Under the pieces are notes generated by a model that was not told the origin of the DNA, made no database searches, and worked only from the letters and a program-made list of their open reading frames with translations. Positions 46,788 through 58,700 of a stretch of DNA of 64,000 nt are shown piece by piece. This DNA is from Ixodes scapularis (Eukaryota > Arthropoda > Arachnida > Ixodida > Ixodidae): positions 34,743,152 to 34,807,151 of the forward strand of contig NW_024609880.1 of assembly GCF_016920785.2 (NCBI RefSeq), read 5' to 3'. How positions within the stretch are numbered: the first letter of the stretch is position 1; every line of letters begins with the position of its first letter. The position numbers were made by a program, and so were the translations under genes.

Positions 46788-46890
46788 GGCCCGTTTGCTC
46801 GAAGAGCTAACCGCGGTTAGCGTTGGCCAAAGTCCCTAGTAGGTACCGAAAGTACCTAGTTGTACCTACGTTGTACCTACTACGAAACTT
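46788..46890 (+). repeat. Left terminal inverted repeat and subterminal repeats
   Basis: The terminus GGCCCGTTTGCTCGAAGAGC is followed by TAACCGCGG and then clustered GTACCTAS words (46840-46885: AAGTCCCTAGTAGGTACC, AGTACCTAGT, TGTACCTACG, TGTACCTAC). Clustered subterminal words are the usual binding sites of the Harbinger Myb-like protein; that role here is inference. Confidence 0.7.
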
Positions 46891-47422
46891 TAATGGCTGG
46901 ACATAAAACAAATCCGTCCTTTATTATTGGGCTGGAGCCTGCGCCACCTTGTGCTGAAAAAAATAAATCGTTATTTTTTTATGATACAACGTTTGCTTTA
47001 TGGGAACCGTTTTCGGCTAAATCTAGTTGTAACTTGCAAGAAACGTTTGCTCAATTGAAAAGAAAAAGGATAGTTTCTTTTTTGCATCGAAATTCTTTCT
47101 TTCGAAGTGTGGAAGCGTAGACAAGACACAGTCAAAGTGCTTTGCAGTTTTCTGTTGTCGTGTTTTGCAAAAAGCAAGTGCGTCGACCGTCGCTTCCAAG
47201 TCTGGCAACGCCGTGTGTGCCGTGTCGCGTGCACGGCGTTTGTTTATACAACCAGTTTCGCCTCGTTGCACGCAACGCGCGTTTCTCGTTTTCGGTTATC
47301 ATCTGAGTTTTCCTGTCTGTATTCTGCCCTTCGACCGACCGACCCACCGACAAACCCTCCGACCGGCCACGGACTGACTGATAAGATTTGCGGACCGATT
47401 TCCGACTTTGCTACCGGGCAGA

Positions 47423-50400
47423 ATGTCCAACGCAAGGAATCGCCGACACAGAAGAGACCGCACGGACGCGCAGTACGCAGCGGCAATGATGAGGCGACAG
47501 CGTGTGCTGCGGGACCGCCTGAACCCCTTTGAGGATTTCGACGAGGATGGGCTGCAGCAACGGTTCCGATTTGGAAGAGCGGGCATAATGTTTCTCGCCG
47601 ACACACTGCGTCCGGACTTGGAGCGCCGTACACGTCGTAGCCGCGCCCTCTCTGCGGAGCAGCAAGTGATCATCGCCTTGCAGTTCTACGCAACTGGGAA
47701 CTTTCTGATCACTGCAGGCGACTACATCCGCGTGCATGTGTCAAGTGCTTCACGGGCTGTGAGGCAAGTCACCGTAGCGCTGGCTCGTCGAGCACAAGAC
47801 TTCATACGGTAAGGGTCCTTTTTTTTTCCTTTTAATTGTAGTTTGCCAGCCGTATTGAAGTAAAGTAAATACACTAAAAATATATCTGAATTGCTGGTGA
47901 TAGGGATGTTTTGTAGGTTGCCTTTTTATGGCAGTAATATTCTACCTACTAGTAACTAGCCCTCCCTCCTCCCCCCCCCCCCCCCCCCCCTTTTCAATAG
48001 AAAAAAAAATGATTACGGCCGTAAGCGTCCTACTTGCCCGATTGGAAAGGGCCCGGGCACGCCATTTTTCTGAGAAACCTCAGAAAGCGACCCGTTTGCA
48101 CTTTTGGTAAGGACTTGCACCGAATCACAGTCACTTTATAGGTCTTGGTAACTGAACAAAAATAAAAAGGGATCCTATGAAAACATGCAAACTTCACTAT
48201 TGAACAGGTGCTACTGAGGCACTTTACTGCTACCACAAACTTGAAGGGCACAGCCAAAGTCCTTAGCATTCCTCATTAAAAAGGTATTCATAAGCATTGT
48301 AGCTGTAAGTTTACTATATGTGGTTTAATTGCTGAGGGGATCAACGACGCAGATGGCCTGACGCTGCGGAGGGGGCAGCCTTGCAGCACAAGTTCTACGA
48401 CATGGCCGGCTTTCCTTTGGTCGTGGGTGCTGTTGACGGTACCCATGTCCGGATCCAGGCACCCCATGTGCACGAGGAGGCGTACGTCAACCGCCATGGA
48501 TACCATTCCATCAACGTACAGGTGGTCGTTGACGCCTCTTCTCGGATTCGCAACGTGGTTGCAAGGTGGCCTGGAAGCACCCACGACTCTCGGATCTTCA
48601 CGGAGAGCACCTTGGCAGTCAAGCTGGCCAGTGGAGAGTACGACGGCCTGCTGCTTGGTGACAGCGGCTACTCCTGTCAACCTTGGCTGATGACGCCATT
48701 CCTGTCGCCGTCATCAGCAGCCGAGGTCGCATACAATACGGCACACACGACGACAAGAAGCATTGTTGAACGGTAAATCTAGGCCATATATTGTGAAGGG
48801 CACAGAGATATTCATGCAAGACATTTCGAGACGACTAGCTGTCTTGACGTAATATGTGCAACACGTGCATGCTCCTTACGTCTGTTGCTATTCTTTATGG
48901 CATAAAAATATGCATACAAATTTTTATATTAATCTAACGAAGCATAAGGTACCGTGGTTTTATGTAAGCAAGATGAAAGTAGTATCCTGAGATTACGAAT
49001 CAATACAACTTATAATAGCTGCCTATGGTTCTGCGGTTTCAGTTTTTATTTTTCTGGAATCGGCATACTTTTTTCGGTTGTTATTGTGAGTATGAAATTT
49101 TCAGTTTTTATCGATGAATATTTTTAGTCGAAAGCTTACTGCCTTTTTCCGGTCGATATCTATTGACCAGTTACGTTTTTTTTCAAGCAGGTTTGTCGAG
49201 AATGCAGTAGATTAGGTTCATATCTGAGTTATTCGTCAAGCGGCAACACTTGCGGACAAGGCAAACGTAACCTTGGTTATACATGTGCTGTGACGACAAA
49301 TTCTTAATCGCAAAATTTGCAAACGTAATTCTTGGCACGCTTCTTTGTTCTTCACATGTGGAGGACTATTAAAGCTGCTTTCCTCTAACCAGATAGCACC
49401 TTGAGAGAGGCTGTTTAAACAGCTTTGGTTTTTTTCTTATGCTCCCTACAATAGGAACAGAATGACATTCCATTCCTCCCAGAACAAAAGTAAGACCAAA
49501 TGGCTTGACAAACAATGAAAACGCTCCAAATCCGCCCTCTAGACGACCACAGCAAACTTGATGGACAAAGGAACGCAAATTGCATCGATGACAAACCCAA
49601 ATACTTCCTAAAGTGTGCTTCCAACAGAATAGTTTGAAAGCACGGAGATAAGATAGTTGACTACTCGGTCACATGCTTCTATACTCTGTTTACTCGGTCA
49701 CATGCACCTGTAATGGTCTAAAGTACTGACCATTTAGGTTTAAAATCAAACTTTCGAAACTTACCTCACCACACTTTATTGGGTTTTATCGCTTGAGACT
49801 GAAAATGCAGAAACTCAGTTATGTCTTAGGTCCCCAGGACTGGCAATAATGGGGAAAAGCACTAAACTCACCTCAGGTGCCAGTGCTACGCAAGACCCGG
49901 ACAGAAGTTGATATTTTGTTAATTGGACAAAAAGAAGCATTAATGACAATGGAATTTTTTTCCTAGACACAGCAGTGGAAGTAACACTGTGCCTTGGCAC
50001 TTTCATATGTCTACTTTTTGAAATGTCAGTTTCGGGCTGTTTAATGAAAACTAACTAAACGTGCTAGATATGTATGTACTCATATTGAGTGCACAAGTAC
50101 AGCTAAGCTCGTGCGTGCTAAGATGCGTGTGATCCAAAAATAGCGGCACATCGGTGTAAGTCGCAAACAATTGTGTGTTGCTGACCGTCTTGACCGATTG
50201 GCCAAGAGTACATGCCTAGCATGACCTATTCTGCTCTCATCGATGGATTTAAGAGTAGTGCCAAGGCATCATTTTGGACAATGTTGAAGTTGAGCATGCA
50301 ATAACAAGTTTCCACAAATAGTCTCTAGACACCATCTTACACGTCATTCACGACTGATGATGAGTCGCTGCAATCTCAAATGTTCAGGCAAATCTTGCTT

Positions 50401-51499
50401 GGGATTCCGTTGTGAAAGCGCCATAAGACCCTCTACCAAAACTTTGGCTGCATGCGTCCAGGAGCTTCCACTTGAGTCAGAAATGGCGGTGCGTGAACCA
50501 CTAACTAATAGGAACACTAGCGGCACAATCAAAGGGTAGGAGTACTTGGATAAGGCGTTATATCAAGTGCTTTACGTTTTACATCTCCCAGACTTACAAG
50601 ACGGATTCTTATTGATCAATGACAAAAGTAGATGGGTTGCGCTACCACGAACATCTATTCCTGGAGAGTGGAAGGGAAAAGGCTCAACAAGACAAGAGTC
50701 TGGCTCTCTTTCTCTTTTCACTCTGTCTCACAAGTAACATGTAGAATGAAATTTTGATGGTACTGTATTTGTTGCAGTATAAAGCTTGGTTACAAGTTAA
50801 TTCTTACAGCGTTGGCAGCAATCAGGTAGCAAAAAATTCTAACATATTGGCCTGTGCATATGCAGGTGTTTGGTTGGAAGCATATCCACGAAACCCTTTG
50901 AGGATAGCGCTTGAATAAAGCTGCACTTTGCTTGTTGCTTTCTATAAAATACATTGCACAGGCTAACCTCAGGTGACCCCGGATGTGAACGCAGTGTAAA
51001 AATAATTCGGAAGGAAAATAAAATGGTATGCATAATGCCCAGCTTTCGATATCCTGGAGCAATGGGCTGGAGCTTGGGCTGGAAAAATTAGGAGGTGTGA
51101 TATCGGGCACAGCAGCCAATTTGCGATTCGAATTCAGCTGTAAATTTGTCCTTGTTGCGTGTCATCCTCTTGAGTATTTGCGTTCCACGCTGTTGTCCGA
51201 TTTTGCTATTGGGTTTCTGGGAAGGAATAACATGTGGTTTTGATCCATGCGCTCTGTACAGGACAATCGGCCAACTCAAGCGGAGGTTCCATTGCCTTCA
51301 CGCTGAGCTCCGAATGGCTCCAGAACGGTGCTGCGACATCATTGTCGCGTGCTGTGCCCTCCACAACCTGGCCAAGAGGTACCCCTGCAGGACACCCGTG
51401 GCCGCCATCCCCGCTGAGGTTCCCGTTGAGCCCGTAGCAGCCAACCGTGCTGAGAGCAACGAGGCCCGAGACTTTATTGTCAACCATTTCTTCGGCTAA
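47423..51499 (+). CDS. HARBI1-like: HARBI1-type DDE transposase, three exons, 347 aa
   Basis: Proposed exons are 47423-47808, 48353-48772 and 51262-51499 (386 + 420 + 238 = 1,044 nt, no internal stop). Both junctions split an arginine codon after CG, use GT...AG, and restore family sequence (DFIR-WPDAA and IVER-TIGQLK). Start: MSNARNRRHR in good context (CAGAATGT). The N-terminal half has the Harbinger block NPFEDFDED and a helix-turn-helix stretch. The DDE domain shows D157 in GAVDGTHV, D232 in LLGDSGY and E268 in IVER, plus the conserved WPGSTHDSRIF. Length equals the family norm (about 350). It would cut and paste elements bearing the terminal repeats in the nucleus. Splicing is predicted, not observed; intron 2 is 2.5 kb with nothing recognised. 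Confidence 0.9.
47971..47990. repeat. C20 run in transposase intron 1
   Basis: Twenty consecutive C preceded by CCTCCCTCCT. It lies in the 544 bp first intron and does not touch the coding exons. Confidence 0.9.
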
Positions 51500-52985
51500 G
51501 TGTAAGTGTCTGGATAGGTATCTTCTGGCTGTCCATTTCTAATGCAAGATGCTTTGTTATGATCGTGGCTATTGCTTTCACCTTTTGTTTATCAGGCTTT
51601 GCAGATAATTATAAGAAAATTATGTCAGACAGTTGTCTAACTAGATCAAATAATTGCTTGAAATAATATTTATTGTTTTGCTACTTAAACATCAATTGTA
51701 TTTTTGGAAACTGCAACAGTTAGGGGCTCAACCGTGCTGCACAGTTAGCAAGAAGCCAACAGCTTTGAGATATTGATTAATTTTATTTTAAGCTTTTTTT
51801 GTATGATCTAACTGGATGTAAGATTATCATAAGTTCTACCCAAAATAACCCATAAAGGAGTGTGACACATGTGACAATGCTGAAAGTGTGTTATCAACAT
51901 GACAATGACATTCCAGCAATGCATATATCACTCTTGCACAGATCAATTCGGGTAGTGCTTGCAGATACCCCACATAGAGTTTCGAAATTTGGATGATAGA
52001 AATGTAAAGAATGATTGATGGACATCCCCTTATACCTGTTGCTTCCATAGCAGTATGTGTAAATTGCAGCATGAGCGACGAAATAAGTAATGAAAAAAAA
52101 TTTTCTTACTTCCCGCATTATTGTTACAAAGCTCGAAATGTGTCATTTGAGGCACTTATAATTAGCTCGTTGGAAAGAGTGTGCTCGAAAAAAATCCCTG
52201 CCGAAGCTATTGGTCAAACGGGAGTGCAGTGCAATGTCCAACACTCCTGCAATCGCACGCTGCAGCTCAACTGCTTGTTACTGCTTTGGTCTCCTCCCCA
52301 TCAACTCCTGCACTCTCGCAGAGCTACAAGCATAGGCACACACGGGCTCTCTTAAACTAATAGATTTTGAATTTGATTTCCGGAGTTCATAACAATGCAC
52401 TTTTCAAACTTCTAACTAATGACACGAGGGATGCTTCTTCAAATTTGTGCACTTCTTCGCACTCTCTGGAGCTCTCTTTTTATACTGTCATTATTTTTTG
52501 TAATACATTTCCCACACCGACGGATGCTTTATGGGAAGTGCTGAAGTCAGCCCTATAACAGACTATGTGTGCACAGTTTATAATGAGGCAACTGAAGAAG
52601 ACAGTTATTTTCCCATTCAATATCTACAAACCGATACTATTTAATGGGTACAGGAGCATGAATAGGAGAGTATAGTGAAACAATGTTCATTTGATACCAA
52701 TTTCAAAGCTATCAGTACAAATTATATATACTACCCCATAGAATGTTCATTTTTCACTGCATACTCATGGTTACTAGCTCATAGGATTTACATAGTGTAC
52801 GCTTCTGAGTGTTGAGTCATAACACCTTTCACAGGTTTTTCCAACCCGCAAAGCTTTTCTCTTATTTTTCACAAACCTCCTAGGGTTAGTTCATATTTTC
52901 TTCATCCTGGCTGGCATGATAACATCATTTGCAAAACATTTATTTTTAGTAGGGCATTGTCCAGAGAGGAGCTTTATTGTACATA
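51500..52985. other. Spacer between the two convergent genes
   Basis: AT-rich sequence inside the Harbinger element, 3' of the transposase. No domain or known repeat was recognised before the Tigger insertion. Confidence 0.4.
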
Positions 52986-52987
52986 CT

Positions 52988-53967
52988 ACACTCTCATTAA
53001 TTCAAACTCCAGAAAGTCACATATTTTAGTTGGATATATATGATACTAGAGAACATTATGATTTGTTACATGGATAGCGATATATACAAAGCAGATTTTG
53101 GCCAGTTTCCTCTACATAGCACAATAGCTTGCTTATAGTTAATGCATAACTATAAGCAAGTACAGGCATAACACATTTGTGAAAGAACTGTGACTAAGTT
53201 TATTCATCCGGCAAAAAAGTCGTCAATTGTGGACTGTTTAGTCAGCACATGAGATCTCAAAACAAAATTTCCAATGCCAGCCAACGCAAGCAGCTCTTTA
53301 CGGAACTTTTCCTTTGCAGACAGAAACTTCCGGAGCTGAGCGATGTGCTCAAAGGCCTCTGCGGCTGTGACAGTTCGTAGTGGGTCATCCATTTCTTCAT
53401 CGTCATCTTCACTGTCACTGCTGCACTGTGCTGGCATTACTTTCCGTACTATGTCCTCTAATGAGTCATCATGACAAACACACACATCGTCGTCAAGACT
53501 AATATAGTTCGCCTGCACGGCGTTCACATTACGTGTTTCAAGGCCAGAAATCATGATGCCAGTGAGCTGTGCCTCGTCCTCGTTGTCGTCTTGGTCATCA
53601 TTGCTAGTCTTGAAGCACATAATTTGAACGCCGTTTTCCGTTCATGTGTGCCGTTTTCGCTAATTCATAGTTTTTTGTTCTCGCGGCCCCGTTGACTGCG
53701 CTTCTTTCCGAGCACTGGTGCACTGCGGAGAAGCAACACTCGCAAAAGCAAGCTCCGCAGGTATTGCTTCTCTGCGGTGCAGCGGTGCTCGGAAAGAAGC
53801 GCACTCAACAGGGCCGCGAGAGCAAAAAACTATGAATTAAGCGAAAACGCCATTCGAATTAAGTGGCTTATAAATACATAAAAAAGCTTAGCGGGACAAC
53901 CAAAATTTTTAAACCTGTTTGAAATAACTGGAAGTACGAAATATCCGAGTTCGAATTATCGCGAGCC
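52988..53967 (-). mobile_element. Tigger/pogo deletion derivative (980 bp)
   Basis: The ends TA-CACTCTCATTAATTC and GAATTATCGCGAGCC-TA form an imperfect TIR with TA on both sides (52986-52987, 53968-53969). It contains only the C-terminal part of a pogo-type transposase plus a strong hairpin (53668-53735 pairing with 53764-53832). The DNA-binding and DDE parts are missing, so it is non-autonomous. It is nested in the spacer of the Harbinger element and is therefore younger than it. Confidence 0.8.
53204..53620 (-). pseudogene. Tigger transposase C-terminal fragment
   Basis: An open frame of 138 codons has an acidic segment (SSDSEDDDEEMDDPLRTVT) followed by AAEAFEHIAQLRKFL and a terminal TKQSTIDDFFAG. 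Acidic linker, 'T..EAL..L..LR.FL' helix and 'Q.TI.DFF' end are hallmarks of Tigger/jerky-like transposase tails. No catalytic domain is present upstream. Confidence 0.8.
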
Positions 53968-53984
53968 TACGTACAAGCAGCAAG

Positions 53985-54186
53985 TAGATTTCAGCTCCAA
54001 AAAACTGTTGTGTTGGATAACAGTGTATTTTTTTCTCGGTTGTATATCTATTCCGTGCGGACAAGTGATCACTTTGTGTTTTTATGTATGTGTGTTATTT
54101 CCCACCCCTCCTACAATAATGCCCTCGAGGCGATGAAGGTACTCTTTAAATAAAATAAATAAATAAATAAATAAATAAATAAATAC
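53985..54186 (+). mobile_element. LINE 3' tail with (AAAT)n
   Basis: The segment ends with CCTCGAGGCGATGAAGGTAC and then TTTAAATAAAATAAATAAA repeats (to about 54186). Hairpin-forming CCTCGAGG near a TAAA-repeat tail is typical of heavily 5'-truncated jockey/CR1/R1-like LINEs. Only the untranslated tail remains. Confidence 0.6.
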
Positions 54187-54189
54187 TTA

Positions 54190-54995
54190 AAGAACAAGGT
54201 AAGTGGTGACGATTCAAAGTAATAAGAGTTGAAGACCCGGGGCCCCAAAAGGTGACACACGCAACAAAATGATGTAGTGTTGTGTTTGATCCCTTTTTCT
54301 GTTCCTGAGTTTCGGGATATTCTTAGTATGAACTTTTTCGTACATAAGCAGCACGCAGTCCATAGGTCGCAGGAGCATATCCAGGCAGAAAAAGCCTTTA
54401 TCTTAAAAGCAGAAGGAATATTTGCAGATGCAAGTCAGAAAGTGTCTGTGGTCCACTCATCGATGACTCGAACATTTTCTTAAAACACAGAAACTCGACC
54501 TTGGTCTTCTGCGGGGAGGCTAATCGTCTTGGCGACCTCCTCTCTTGAGCTGTGACGGGGAGCCGCGTTATGAAAGGGAAACATGTGAAGGGATATAGGA
54601 AAGAAGGAATTATACATCTGCCTTTGAGCTTAACCCATATTTTTATTTTAGGTATCCATGTAAATTATGTGCCACCTTTGGGGCGTCGAAAGCCTGGGTG
54701 CCATACTGCCAGTATGATATTCTGTTGCTTACTTAACCACAGCGTAAAATATTGCGATCAGAACAACCACGCTGGTCTAGTGTAGGGATAGTCAACGACA
54801 TGGAAAAGATTGTGTGCAAGCTTCCCTTGTAGATAGCATGCATAAAATAAATGAAGTGTCAAACATACCATGTTTGCACGATTCTAACGTGGCCCCGATA
54901 CTTACATGCAGGCAATTTTAGCTCCCAGATATCGAAAAATTTAATTGCTGCCGATTCTACCGCGCAGGTAAAGTAATGCACTTTGAACACCCATA
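54190..54995. other. No recognised feature
   Basis: Part of the spacer between the two Harbinger genes. A frame at 54277-54483 has no recognisable domain. Confidence 0.35.
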
Positions 54996-54999
54996 AGTG

Positions 55000-55395
55000 C
55001 AGCTCTTAGGCGCTCGTTTCCGGCTTGAGCGGCGTCGCCGTCGCCGTCGTCGTAACCGCCGGTGCATGATGGGTAAATTTCTCTGCTAAATCTAGCGGAA
55101 AAATTTCTCCGCTAAATCTAGTGAAAAAATTTCCCCGCTAAATCTAGCGGAAAAATTTCCCCGCTAAATCTAGCGGAAAAAATTCCCCGCTAAATCTAGC
55201 GGAAAAATTTGTCCGCTAAACCTAGCGGAAAAATTTCTCTGCGGGGTCATGTGACCTGGGGGTCACGTGACCCCCCCCCCCCCCGCCGAGGTCACGTGAC
55301 CCCCCTCCCCCTCAGTACCCTTCCCTACTCCTCCTCAAGAGCTGCGCTCTAATTCGGCGTTACAGAGTTGTAAACGGCCTTCACTTTTTTTTTTT
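55000..55395 (+). mobile_element. Composite repeat family, copy 2 (two minisatellite cores)
   Basis: Flanking modules match the copy at 35290-35780 in opposite orientation: CTCGTTTCCGGCT, GCGTCGCCGTCGCCGTCG at the left, GTACCCTTCC, CTCCTCCTCAAGAGCTG, GCTCTAATTCGGCGTTACAG, TTGTAAACGGC at the right. The core differs. Here seven units of about 27 bp built on CCGCTAAATCTAGCGG (55078-55247, each able to fold as CCGCTA/TAGCGG) are followed by only three GTCACGTGAC-type units and a C14 run (55271-55284). Confidence 0.7.
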
Positions 55396-55742
55396 CATAC
55401 AACACTTCGCGAGCTCATTGGGTCGCTGGGATTGCGAGGCTACGCAGTGTCGCTCCGTGGTTATCGTTTCCCGTCAGTGTGATGACATAAAGGCGAAAGA
55501 ACGCGCGATACGGATACCAAAATATCTAATGTAAACAAACGGTCACAAAGGCGATTGGGCTAGCTGCCTTGCGTTTTTCTTTTGAGTTTTGGTTTCAATT
55601 GTAAGTGCATCTAATTTTAGGCACCCATTTTGGCAAAAAAAATGTGAGCGTTATAATCGTGCAACCAAGTATGTAGGTCAGAAAAAACGCAAAATATGTA
55701 TACAACACAGCGACAAACAATGCAAGTAGCTCATTACATGAG

Positions 55743-58700
55743 TTAATCTTGTCCTAATTGTCTTTTTATCAGTTCAATTTGCAGCTGTGCTCGGGTGGTT
55801 TCAAGTCTAATGAGTTCTCTTTGCTCCCTGAGCACTTCCTCCCCTATAGCATAGAAACTCCGTGCAGCATCTGCTGCAGCGAGGGTTGCGTTTGCAGCCT
55901 GTATGGCCCCATTTGTGTACTTTCTCTCAAGGAGTATATTCTCATGCTCCAGATCCTGCTGTCGCTCGGCCCTTCTCTGGTACTGCTGTGCAGCCTCACG
56001 GGTCCAGCGCTGGTTGTGCTGCACAACAGGAGAGGCCAGTGTTCTCTGTGCTGCGTCGTCTTCAACTGTACTGCTGCCAGATGACGAGGGTGGCGGCGTC
56101 GTCACCCTTCCCGTGCAGCTGCTGTAGTGACACGCATGACCAGGAAATTGTTTGAGGTTAAAGGGATACTACAACAAAATTTCGGGTTTCATTTTTTGGT
56201 CTATATGTGTTCGAAGGAGCAGTATCACATCGAACACAACAATATCTTGTTAAAAAAGTCACGAAAAGGAATTTTAAAACGAATTAAGCGATTGGCAAAG
56301 AGCACCAGGTGGATGTCGCTAACGCCTCGTTTGTAATGCCAGTCTAAGAACCTTGACAGCTAGTGACGGTAACTGTCTCGCCTCCGGCTACCACAATAGA
56401 AGAGGGGAAGGAGGAACTCTCCTCTTCCAAAGAATCCTTTTTGTATGTCCCAGAAGTTGCTATTGTCCCCCTACAAGATTATAAAAGATTAACCCTTCAC
56501 TCAAAATTCGTACAAAAGCAGCCGCTTTGGTGGCTGGAACGACTAGGCCATCCTCTCGACGTCAGCCTCGTCGCAGCTTTGCTCGTCCCGAGACGAACTA
56601 CGTCACGATTGCGTTGGGTGTCACATGCTCTCCGCTGGCTGTTCTCCGAGCGCTTGTCAGGGTGGGCCGTTTGTAACGAAAACTATAGCCACCAGGTTCA
56701 AAATACAAACGTGCGATTGTCATTTAGGGATACAGTGGATCATATTCAACCTATTTTTGAACACGACGGGTATATTTTTAATTTCGTTGAGGTATCCCTT
56801 TAACGCATAAGCCTTTACAACGATTATCAGCAAACTTAAAAACCCAGGTCACTGACTGGCTGTGGATGGCAGCCCGAGGTACAATATTGTCCTGCATAAA
56901 GTTAATGCTCGGGACGTGTTCCGAGCATGCGCAGTGAGAAAAATGGCAGCTCACAGAGGGCTATTGTTGGGCAGGAGTGAACTTGTAAATTTCAGCATAA
57001 CTTAGCAAACTGCAAGGGCTACAGCTCCAGAGAGCTGCTCAGAGCATTGAAGCAAAGGATTGTGACTAGACACCATACTCGTGCACGTACGTCCTCCGTG
57101 ACATGATTCTCTCCGTCCTCTATCTCTCCAAGTGATGCATGAGGGCTGCAGTGCATGACATTTTTGACGTCACCCTGGATCAGGGTACATATATGTGTGG
57201 GAGAACTGAGTGCAACGTGCGGCAACCTTAATCCAGATGTGACAGTAACACTTGTCATAATTTTACCACATATGTTGGTGGTACAACAGACTGGAGTGCC
57301 TAACCCCGCAACTTTGTTTCATTGGCGGTTGGTAGAGTCGCCACATAGACATTTGTACAAGATTTAAAACAAGTAGATGTGGCACACTCACACCAGCCGT
57401 CATATGTGATTATTGTGTACCCAAGCACTGTCCGGCTAACTGGGACATTGATACTTTTTCAGATTTTGTTGGCACAGATCAGCATCGAATAAGTCATTGG
57501 TGCATTCTCAACTTAATCTCATAAGCGTTACCAAAAAAGAATGGATTTTTGCTACGTTAGCAGGCATGTACGAAGATCATGCAAAAACATTTCCACTGAC
57601 AGTGGAAAAATTTGGGTATTGAGTGACCTGACTTTGAAGAAAATAGGTGATCTCAACTTGAGAGAAAGACTACCATAGCTTTGTTGATTATGATGTAAAT
57701 ATTTCTTTGTAATTTTGTGGTACAAATAGTTTCAAACTGTGAGTTTTACTGCATTTACCCTAATAAATGGTTTCATTGGCACTTTTTCAGCAGTGCAGAA
57801 ATGGCTAAATATGTGAAGGTAGTGTCCTTGTGCTGTGTTCTGTTCTCTACTGGACAGGTTTTGACTCGTGCTCCTAATATTGTCGTTTTGCTTCATGAAG
57901 TTGGTCTCTATGTAAGGGCACGCAGCAGTAGTGTTATGCAACTGACATGTCTACTTTGAGATGGAAAACCAATATATTCTTTTATGACAATCCAAACTGT
58001 TCCCTATGCTCATCAATGTTTTCTAGGAGCATGCCAACAATTGGTGACTTTTGATATGCCTTGTGTCTCTGCTCAGTTTCATACCTATCATCAGTGACAG
58101 CAGAACATCCCTATCATCAGTTTCATAACTATCATCTTGTGGAAGTACTCATAATGTGACGAGCAGAACAGAAAAAGAATGCACCTTCAGCGCGTGCTCA
58201 TTCTCTTCTGCTGCTTGTGCATCCTTGTGCTGTCAGGGCTAGTAAGCTGTAACTGGGTGCAGAGCTTCCACTGTACTATCGCCTCCATTGTCACAGTCTA
58301 CATACAGTGTGCAACGATATCAAACTTGTAGGCGTAAGGGTGGGCCATTCAATTAGCACAAGTAAGGTGATTGACGAAGCCACGTGCTCATACCTACAAC
58401 TTTAGTATTGTAATGTATAAAGTATCAACAGGAGCATAGCATACACAGCATGGCCTATAAAGTGTTACCTACTTTTCGGTGTCACCGATGATGACGTCAA
58501 TCCCACAGATCGTCGGGGAATCGTCCCCGATCACATTTAAAACAGTCTCGACAAGTGGTGTCAGCTGATGGGGGTTGGGACCAGCACCTATGAATTGAAG
58601 TACACTTATTTTGTTTTCTAGGATGTAAGCACAATTAAAGGTGGGGGAGGGGAGACAGGGTGTTCATTATTCAACATAGTATCAATGTGCGAATGAACAG

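Noticed and set aside
47371..47422. Upstream in-frame start for the transposase (MLPGR extension)
   Set aside because: The first codon of that extension has poorer context; MSNARNRR at 47423 has a purine at -3 and gives the usual family length.
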